NCBI GenBank assembly: GCA_964425135.1
Contig: CAYRKW010000100.1
Location: 1 to 7,609 of the forward strand
DNA: 7,609 bases
Source: CAYLLD01 sp964425135
GTDB lineage: Bacteria > Pseudomonadota > Alphaproteobacteria > Rhodobacterales > Rhodobacteraceae
Direction of reading: 5' to 3'
This document shows, one piece after another, positions 1 to 4,131 of the stretch. Under the pieces are notes generated by a model that saw nothing but the letters and a program-made list of their open reading frames with translations, searched no databases and was not told where the DNA came from. The translations under genes were made by a program, and so were the position numbers. Position 1 is the stretch's first letter. Each line of letters starts with the position of its first letter.

Positions 1-338
1 GCGTGTTTCAGGGCAAAATTCTGGTGCAGCCGGATGCGCAGAAAACCGATGGCTACCAAATCTCGCAGGGGCTGCTTCTCGACGATGACAGCCAGTTTCT
101 CGCCAAGCCGGAGCTGGAGATCTACGCCGATGATGTTGCCTGTTCGCACGGCTCGACCTGTGGGTCGGTCGACGAAGATCAGCTCTTTTATCTGACATCG
201 CGGGGTATTGATCGGAAAACGGCGGGCAATATGCTGGTGCTGTCGTTCCTTGCCGAGGCCATCGAAGAGATCGAGGATGAGGCGATTGCGGAAGCGGTTC
301 TCACACGCCTTGGCGAGTGGATGGAACGGCGTAGCTGA
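1..338 (+). CDS. sufD: SufD, Fe-S cluster assembly scaffold subunit (C-terminal part, 5' end outside window)
   Basis: Partial gene. The reading frame is open from the first base, whole codons begin at base 3, and the frame ends at TGA 336-338, giving about 112 C-terminal residues. SufD pairs with SufB and the ATPase SufC in the cytosolic SufBC2D scaffold that builds Fe-S clusters, and in E. coli it has been linked to iron entry. The sequence shows the SufB/SufD C-terminal signature: VFQGKILVQPDAQKTDGYQ, then LLLDDDSQF, PELEIYADDVACSHGSTCG and the helical end DEDQLFYLTSRGI. The His in ACSHGST matches the conserved SufD histidine placed at the SufB-SufD interface. The LLLDD and ADDVxCSHG pattern fits SufB as well, but the position before sufS and the short tail favour SufD. 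The next gene begins 10 nt downstream, so the two are probably co-transcribed. Confidence 0.9.
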   Translation, partial: VFQGKILVQPDAQKTDGYQISQGLLLDDDSQFLAKPELEIYADDVACSHGSTCGSVDEDQLFYLTSRGIDRKTAGNMLVLSFLAEAIEEIEDEAIAEAVLTRLGEWMERRS

Positions 339-340
339 GG
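336..340 (+). promoter_or_regulatory. Ribosome-binding site overlapping the sufD stop codon
   Basis: The bases TGAGG combine the sufD stop codon (TGA) with a Shine-Dalgarno-like GAGG, 8 nt before ATG 349. This fixes ATG 349 as the start of the following membrane protein, rather than the ATG further upstream in that frame at 208, which lies inside sufD. The overlap suggests translational coupling. Confidence 0.6.
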
Positions 341-348
341 CAAACACC

Positions 349-1014
349 ATGGCCAAAGCGCCTGCAAAACGCAAACCGGCGGCGAAGAAGCCTGCGAAAA
401 AACCTGCGGCAAAGCGGGCTGCGAAATCTAAATCGCCAAACTCGCTGGTCGGTCATATCTGGGCGGCGCGGCGCGATCTGAAAGGCTCTTTTCAGGCGCA
501 GATGGATGCGGGATACGGCGAGGAGCGATTGCTCGCCTATATCGCGATTGCCTGCATCATGGCCTTCATCGCAACGCTCCCATCAGCGCTACAAAATGAA
601 GCGTTTTTGGATGACGGGCAAATCATTCCGATGATGGCCGCCCAAAGGTTCGTCGCGCTGGTGTTCTTTGCGCCGCTCTTTTTCTACGGGCTCTCGGCGA
701 TCAGCCATGTGATTGCGGTCTGGTGTTTTGGCGGGCAGGGCAATTACTTTAGAGCGCGGATTGCGCTGTTCTGGACCATGCTTTTGAGCGTGCCGCTGAT
801 CTTTATCCAATCCATCGCGCTTTATGCGATCGAGTTGACGGGCGCACTTGGCTATAAGGGCATCATCACCTGGAGTTTCTCGCTGATCTGGCTGTGGATC
901 TGGTCCACGGGCATCTCGGTTGCCGAAGGCTTCTGGCGGGTCTCGACGTTCCTCTTTGTCATCATGCTACTCGTCGTGATTTTCGGGTTAAGTTTGCTGA
1001 TCTTTGGTGCTTGA
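349..1014 (+). CDS. Yip1-type integral membrane protein with Lys/Ala-rich N-terminal tail
   Basis: 221 residues, function unknown. Residues 1-30 form a very basic low-complexity tail of Lys, Ala and Pro (KKPAKKPAAKRAAK), similar to histone-H1-like tails. A short amphipathic stretch follows, then about five hydrophobic segments near residues 62-80, 100-126, 137-162, 172-192 and 198-220. The size and helix layout, and a similar protein directly downstream, fit the Yip1 domain family (small five-helix membrane proteins), but I assign this from pattern, not from a search. The ATG at 349 is chosen because a ribosome-binding site lies 8 nt upstream. The frame is also open upstream to an ATG at 208, but that stretch overlaps sufD and looks like shadow sequence. 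Its place between sufD and sufS suggests expression with the Fe-S assembly genes. A membrane role in iron or sulfur supply is only a guess. Confidence 0.75.
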   Translation: MAKAPAKRKPAAKKPAKKPAAKRAAKSKSPNSLVGHIWAARRDLKGSFQAQMDAGYGEERLLAYIAIACIMAFIATLPSALQNEAFLDDGQIIPMMAAQRFVALVFFAPLFFYGLSAISHVIAVWCFGGQGNYFRARIALFWTMLLSVPLIFIQSIALYAIELTGALGYKGIITWSFSLIWLWIWSTGISVAEGFWRVSTFLFVIMLLVVIFGLSLLIFGA

Positions 1015-1024
1015 CCGGAAAAAT

Positions 1025-1075
1025 GCTTGCCAAGCAGAGGCTTAGGGGTCGCGTTTCGCTGTGAATTTGGCAAGC
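1025..1075 (+). repeat. Perfect 9-bp inverted repeat after the first Yip1-type gene
   Basis: GCTTGCCAA (1025-1033) and TTGGCAAGC (1067-1075) are exact reverse complements 33 nt apart. The left arm is also part of a small local hairpin, TGCTT-GCC-AAGCA (1024-1036), so two alternative folds are possible. It begins 10 nt after the stop codon. No T-run follows, so it is not a classic intrinsic terminator. It could be a processing or attenuation structure, or an operator, since the right arm overlaps a promoter-like -35 box. Confidence 0.5.
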
Positions 1076-1095
1076 TCAGTGTTCCGATGTGTCAT
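1067..1095 (+). promoter_or_regulatory. Possible sigma70-type promoter for the second Yip1-type gene and sufS
   Basis: TTGGCA (1067-1072, 5 of 6 to TTGACA), a 17-nt spacer, then TGTCAT (1090-1095, 4 of 6 to TATAAT). It lies about 185 nt before the next start codon. The match is seen in the sequence; its activity is inference, and such matches also arise by chance. Confidence 0.25.
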
Positions 1096-1169
1096 CGCAA
1101 ATGGGTGTCAGAGGTCATGCGAGGCGTCGCTGCTGTTTGGCATGCGCTTGTCAGATGTCGATTTGCACG

Positions 1170-1200
1170 CACGTCGGTTGTATTTGTAGCCACGTCGGTT
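1170..1200 (+). repeat. Direct repeat CACGTCGGTT, two copies 21 bp apart
   Basis: Exact 10-mers at 1170-1179 and 1191-1200 with starts 21 bp apart, i.e. two helical turns, so both would face the same side of the DNA. They lie 80-110 nt upstream of the next start codon and could be paired binding sites. No regulator is known to me for this motif. Confidence 0.45.
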
Positions 1201-1266
1201 ATAGCGGTGGCGGACATGCGGGTTGCGATGTAATTGCGTCCGCAGGGCGGCTATTGATGGCTTGGC

Positions 1267-1274
1267 GAAGAGGG
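1267..1274 (+). promoter_or_regulatory. Ribosome-binding site of the second Yip1-type gene
   Basis: GAAGAGGG ends 5 nt before ATG 1280. This is a strong purine-rich site and supports 1280 as the start. Confidence 0.6.
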
Positions 1275-1279
1275 CTTGA

Positions 1280-1837
1280 ATGCTCCGGTTGATGATCCAA
1301 AGTTTTACGCAACCGCGCGCGGCAATACGCGATGTATTGGACTACGATATTGCCGAACGCGAACTGGTGTTGGCGGCGCTTTTGGTGGCTTGTATTGTCT
1401 CGGTAGCGAGTGCGGTGATTGCGATCCTGACCGCTGATCCTGAGGTGACGCCGTTTTTAGGGCCGTTTCAGGAAGCTATTCTGAACTTTGTGATGATCAT
1501 GGGGGGAGCGGTGTTGGTAAATCGCGTCGGGATTGCGTTTGGAGGGCGTGGCGGTCGTTTGCCGTCGATGAAAATCATGATCTGGCTGAGCTGGATTTCG
1601 ATCCTGCCAAACATGCTGGTGATGTTCATGGTCGGCACTCAAATGGACCTTGCAATGCCTGTGCTTTTGTCGATCAATCTGGCACTTGCGATCATCTTTG
1701 CGGTGTTTGTTCAAACCGTCCACGGGTTCAAATCGCTGTTTCTCACGGTGATTGGTGTGATCGGTACAAGTATATTGTTTATGATGTTGCTTTTGTTTGC
1801 TTTGGGGTTAGCTGGTGTCCTACCAGCGGCGAATTGA
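1280..1837 (+). CDS. Yip1 family integral membrane protein
   Basis: 185 residues. The N-terminus (MLRLMIQSFTQPRAAIRDVL) resembles the start of many proteobacterial Yip1-domain proteins, in which a short amphipathic segment with a conserved QP leads into the membrane domain. About five hydrophobic segments follow, near residues 28-50, 64-88, 97-119, 124-146 and 152-178, with a basic loop (GGRGGRLPSMK) at 88-98. There are no enzymatic motifs. The family's molecular function in bacteria is not established. The start is backed by a strong ribosome-binding site 5 nt upstream. sufS begins 6 nt after the stop without a clear Shine-Dalgarno of its own, so the two are almost certainly co-transcribed and probably translationally coupled. 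With the similar gene at 349-1014 it makes a pair of membrane proteins inside the suf cluster. They differ in sequence, so they are distant relatives rather than a recent duplication. Confidence 0.8.
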   Translation: MLRLMIQSFTQPRAAIRDVLDYDIAERELVLAALLVACIVSVASAVIAILTADPEVTPFLGPFQEAILNFVMIMGGAVLVNRVGIAFGGRGGRLPSMKIMIWLSWISILPNMLVMFMVGTQMDLAMPVLLSINLALAIIFAVFVQTVHGFKSLFLTVIGVIGTSILFMMLLLFALGLAGVLPAAN

Positions 1838-1843
1838 ACTGAT

Positions 1844-3064
1844 ATGTACAACGTTTCCAAAATCCGTGAAGACTTCCCAATCCTGTCGCGAGAGGTGAAC
1901 GGTAAGCCTCTGATTTACCTCGACAATGGCGCCTCAGCTCAGAAGCCGCAGGCGGTTATTGACGCGGTCACAACGGCCTATGGGTATGAGTATGCGAATG
2001 TGCATCGGGGTCTGCATTATCTGAGCAATCTGGCGACGGATAATTATGAAGCGGTGCGCGGCAAATTGCAGACATTTCTGGGTGCGGCGCATGAGGATGA
2101 GATCATTTTCACCTCCGGCTCAACCGAAGCGTTCAATTTGGTCTCTTACGGCTGGGCGCTGCCGAACCTGAAGGCGGGCGATGAGATTGTGCTGAGCGTT
2201 ATGGAGCATCACGCCAACATCGTGCCGTGGCATTTTTTGCGGGAACGTCAAGGGGTTACGCTCAAATGGGTCGATGTTGCGGACGACGGATCGCTTGATC
2301 CGCAGGCGGTGATTGACGCGATGGGGCCGAAGACGAAGATGCTGGCTTTGACGCATATGTCGAATGTTCTGGGCTCGGTTGTAGATATTAAAACCATTGC
2401 GGCTGAGGCGCGGGAACGCGGGATTGTCACCTGTATCGATGGCAGTCAAGCGGCGGTGCATATGCCGGTAGATGTCTCGGATCTGGGCGTCGATTTTTAT
2501 GCGATTACGGGCCATAAGCTCTATGGTCCCTCGGCCTCTGGTGCGATCTATATGCGGCGCGAGCGGATGGCGGAGATGCAGCCATTTATGGGCGGTGGCG
2601 ATATGATCCGCGATGTGGGCAAGGATGCGATCACCTACAACGATCCGCCGCACAAGTTCGAGGCAGGCACGCCGGGGATTGTCCAGATGATCGGTCTGGG
2701 CGCTGCGATTGATTATATGCAAGGCGTCGGGATGGAAGCGATTGCAGCGCATGAGGCGTCGTTGCGCGACTATGCGAGCGCCAAATTCCGTGACCTCAAC
2801 TGGCTGAATATTCAGGGGCAAGCGCCTGATAAGGGGGCGATTTTCTCGTTCACGATCGAGGGCAGCGGGCATCCGCATGATATCTCAACGGTGGTGGATC
2901 AGCGCGGGATTGCGGTGCGGGCCGGGCATCATTGTGCGCAGCCGCTGATGGCACATCTTGGGGTGAATGCGACCTGTCGTGCATCGTTTGGGATGTATAA
3001 TACAACCGATGAAGTGGATGCGCTGGTGGATGCGCTGGAGCTTTGTCGCGAGTTGTTTGCGTAA
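1844..3064 (+). CDS. sufS: SufS cysteine desulfurase (group II, PLP-dependent)
   Basis: Complete, 406 residues, the usual length for SufS. The enzyme removes sulfur from L-cysteine to give alanine and an enzyme persulfide, which feeds Fe-S assembly on SufBCD in the cytosol. Landmarks: the N-terminal FPILSREVNGKPLIYLDNGASAQKP (residues 11-35) typical of SufS/CsdA; a cofactor loop SGSTEAFN (91-98); EHHANIVPW (121-129) with the histidine that stacks on PLP; IDGSQ (198-202); Lys225 in TGHKLYGP, which forms the Schiff base; and Cys364 in VRAGHHCAQP, the persulfide cysteine, in the short rigid loop typical of group II enzymes. All key residues are present. Such enzymes normally need a sulfur acceptor (SufE or SufU), and none is seen in the window. 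The start at 1844 lacks a strong ribosome-binding site, fitting coupling to the gene 6 nt upstream. Structured spacer DNA follows, and the cluster seems to end here. Confidence 0.96.
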   Translation: MYNVSKIREDFPILSREVNGKPLIYLDNGASAQKPQAVIDAVTTAYGYEYANVHRGLHYLSNLATDNYEAVRGKLQTFLGAAHEDEIIFTSGSTEAFNLVSYGWALPNLKAGDEIVLSVMEHHANIVPWHFLRERQGVTLKWVDVADDGSLDPQAVIDAMGPKTKMLALTHMSNVLGSVVDIKTIAAEARERGIVTCIDGSQAAVHMPVDVSDLGVDFYAITGHKLYGPSASGAIYMRRERMAEMQPFMGGGDMIRDVGKDAITYNDPPHKFEAGTPGIVQMIGLGAAIDYMQGVGMEAIAAHEASLRDYASAKFRDLNWLNIQGQAPDKGAIFSFTIEGSGHPHDISTVVDQRGIAVRAGHHCAQPLMAHLGVNATCRASFGMYNTTDEVDALVDALELCRELFA

Positions 3065-3070
3065 TCTTCA

Positions 3071-3113
3071 GAATGCCATCGGTCGAGCGTCAGCGAGACT
3101 AATCGAGGCATTC
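3071..3113 (+). terminator. Possible stem-loop just after sufS
   Basis: GAATGCC (3071-3077) pairs with GGCATTC (3107-3113). A further TCG/CGA step (3079-3081 with 3104-3106) follows across a one-base bulge, with a short inner GTC/GAC pairing. It starts 6 nt after the sufS stop. No T-run follows, so it may protect or process the mRNA end rather than terminate transcription by itself. Confidence 0.3.
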
Positions 3114-3115
3114 GA

Positions 3116-3172
3116 GCGGTCCGACCGCCCCACGGGCGGGCCGCTTTGCGGCTGTTAACCGCCCTCGGTCGG
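3116..3172. terminator. GC-rich inverted-repeat cluster, possible two-way terminator
   Basis: Several overlapping inverted repeats: GCGGTC-C-GACCGC (3116-3128), CCGCCC-CAC-GGGCGG (3125-3139), GCCGC-TTT-GCGGC (3140-3152), and a longer-range CCGACCG (3121-3127) with CGGTCGG (3166-3172). These could form competing hairpins in RNA from either strand, as expected between convergent genes. No T-tract is present on either side, so intrinsic termination is uncertain. Confidence 0.35.
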
Positions 3173-3343
3173 CCCGCTCTCATTTCGCACCCAGCCTGAA
3201 ACGATCCAAAAGCGTTAACGCAACGCCCGATCCGCGCAAGCCCTGCAAAACAAGGGTTAACGGCCGAAACCGGCATACACATCCTATGCACAAGCGATGC
3301 ACAATCCATGCACAGTCGGATGCGCAGTGGGTGAGATGTTAAC
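3154..3343. repeat. Four dispersed GTTAAC palindromes
   Basis: GTTAAC occurs at 3154-3159, 3214-3219, 3256-3261 and 3338-3343, and a further TTAAC overlaps the next gene's stop codon at 3367-3371. TTAAC is the half-site of the alphaproteobacterial cell-cycle regulator CtrA, whose full site is TTAA-N7-TTAA. None of the copies here has the N7 spacing, so CtrA binding is only a possibility. Confidence 0.45.
3275..3331. repeat. Iteron-like array: five ~11-bp direct repeats, core ATGCACA
   Basis: Units start at 3275 (ATACACA), 3286 (ATGCACA), 3297 (ATGCACA), 3308 (ATGCACA) and 3320 (ATGCGCA), with periods of 11, 11, 11 and 12 bp and variable 4-5-bp tails. The spacing is about one helical turn, as in protein-binding iterons. 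The core fits the right part of the DnaA box TTATNCACA; the best copy, CTATGCACA at 3284-3292, differs from it only at the first base. GTTAAC palindromes flank the array at 3256 and 3338. The repeats are seen directly; any binding protein is inference. Confidence 0.6.
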
Positions 3344-3366
3344 CGGAGCGGGCGGTGCTTTGTCGA

Positions 3367-4068
3367 TTAACGCCTGCGCCGTCGCCCTGCCATCGCGAGG
3401 CCGCCCAGACCGAGCATCACAAGCGGTAAGCTCGCAGGCAGTGGCACCACCGAGGGGTCCGCGCCGCCTTTGAGCGCGAAAGAGACATCGGCGGTCAGCT
3501 GACCTTCTATATACGGGAAATCGGGGATCATCGCCGTGGTCCCGTCAAAGGTCTTCATCGGCAGATCGCCCGAATAGGCAATCGACATCACCAGTTCGGG
3601 GAAGTTGTCGGTCACGCCAGCGCTGAAGTCGAGGTTGCCGAAGATATCATAGGGTGGATCGAGCGCAAAGACATCGCCGCCCAGCGGTGTCGTCGGGAGC
3701 GAATCAATCAGTTAAGATATCTTTATCAGGCCCGGTGCGTAGGACACGCCGGACCAGTTTGAGGCGATTTCAACGCCGTCCAGATCGAGCGTGGCGAATG
3801 TGCCAAATGGTGCGCTCAGAAGGTCAACGGTGCCAAATTCCGCAACAACCGGCGCGCCCTGAAAATTCGGCGCTCCGATCTGGGAGGTGACATTGCCCGT
3901 TACGCGAAACTCCAGAACGTCACTTGGAAGGCCGCCCTGGAAGAAATTCAAGATCGATACATCGGTTGACCCTAAATTGAGAATAGGAATTCCCGTGGTC
4001 GAGGCAGACGCGCTGCCAAACGAGAACGTAGCCGCAAGTGTTGCGGCGCAAAATACACCGGTTTTCAT
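3367..4068 (-). pseudogene. VPLPA-CTERM sorting-domain secreted protein, interrupted by one in-frame stop
   Basis: Read from ATG 4068, the frame runs 118 codons to TAA at 3714-3712, then continues in the same frame for 114 sense codons to TAA 3369-3367. Intact, it would be 233 residues. Residues 1-22 are a signal peptide with an ASA cleavage site. The body is Gly/Thr/Asp-rich, like extracellular beta-rich proteins. The C-terminus has the three-part sorting tail: VPLPA (208-212), a hydrophobic stretch (213-228) and five arginines (229-233). In Rhodobacterales such tails are the proposed substrates of a dedicated exosortase (XrtD type), so the protein is normally exported and processed at the cell surface. 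Because the stop separates signal peptide from tail, the product would be secreted unsorted or lost. Protein-like sequence after the stop points to a recent nonsense change, read-through or a sequencing error. Ribosome-binding site AGGGGG supports the start. The acylase gene lies 63 nt upstream on the same strand. Confidence 0.8.
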
Positions 4069-4074
4069 AAATAA

Positions 4075-4080
4075 CCCCCT
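4075..4080 (-). promoter_or_regulatory. Ribosome-binding site of the VPLPA-CTERM gene
   Basis: AGGGGG on the - strand, 6 nt before ATG 4068. A strong translation signal has been kept even though the gene is interrupted. Confidence 0.6.
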
Positions 4081-4100
4081 TAATATGTGTGTACTCCACT

Positions 4101-4113
4101 CAAGCAGAGCTTG
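4101..4113 (-). terminator. Small hairpin between acylase and VPLPA-CTERM genes
   Basis: CAAGC-AGA-GCTTG forms a 5-bp stem with a 3-nt loop, 18 nt after the acylase stop. There is no T-run and the stem is short, so at most it is a weak terminator or processing site. The two genes may still share a transcript. Confidence 0.15.
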
Positions 4114-4131
4114 GCGTTGTCGGCAAGTGAA

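Larger units (their letters stand above)
1015..1279 (+). other. 265-nt spacer within the suf cluster, no convincing gene
   Basis: Two overlapping small frames exist (1027-1233 and 1089-1292), but they have no recognisable domain, lack clear ribosome-binding sites, and do not resemble one another or their neighbours. The spacer holds a 9-bp inverted repeat (1025-1033 with 1067-1075), a possible sigma70-type promoter (1067-1095), a repeated 10-mer 21 bp apart (1170-1179 and 1191-1200), and three scattered CATGCG hexamers (1116, 1141, 1215). The other intergenic steps in this cluster are only 6-10 nt, so this gap probably carries regulation: an internal promoter, an attenuator or RNA processing. 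Confidence 0.5.
3065..3366. other. 302-nt structured spacer between convergent genes, no gene seen
   Basis: The spacer separates the 3' end of sufS (+) from the 3' end of the VPLPA-CTERM gene (-). No open frame has a plausible start, ribosome-binding site or recognisable product; small frames here are extensions of sufS shadows. It contains an imperfect stem just after sufS (3071-3113), a GC-rich cluster of inverted repeats (3116-3172), four GTTAAC palindromes (3154, 3214, 3256, 3338) and five ~11-bp direct repeats (3275-3331). Neither neighbour needs a promoter here, so the amount of structure is unusual. Confidence 0.6.

Noticed and set aside
1027..1292. Two small + strand frames (68 and 67 codons) in the suf spacer
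   Set aside because: They have no family resemblance and no clear ribosome-binding sites, and they overlap each other. The spacer is better explained by regulatory sequence.
2120..2878. 252-codon open frame on the - strand
   Set aside because: It is antisense to sufS, with Arg/His-rich composition typical of a shadow frame.
3275..3331. CRISPR array
   Set aside because: Repeats are about 7 bp with 4-5-bp tails, far too short for CRISPR repeats and spacers, and no cas genes are present.
3154..3343. Full CtrA binding site
   Set aside because: No two TTAA elements have the canonical 7-nt spacing, so only half-site-like palindromes can be claimed.
3065..3366. Chromosomal or plasmid replication origin
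   Set aside because: The DnaA-like array is suggestive, but there is no clear AT-rich unwinding region and no replication gene (dnaA, hemE, repC, parAB) nearby, so I do not annotate an origin.
3367..3615. Separate 82-residue gene ending in the VPLPA tail
   Set aside because: It would start at GTG without a ribosome-binding site and lacks a signal peptide. It is in frame with the upstream part, so it is the 3' half of the interrupted gene.
3712..3714. Recoding of the internal stop as selenocysteine or pyrrolysine, or a frameshift
   Set aside because: The codon is TAA, whereas selenocysteine uses TGA and pyrrolysine uses TAG. Both halves are already in the same frame, so no frameshift is needed.
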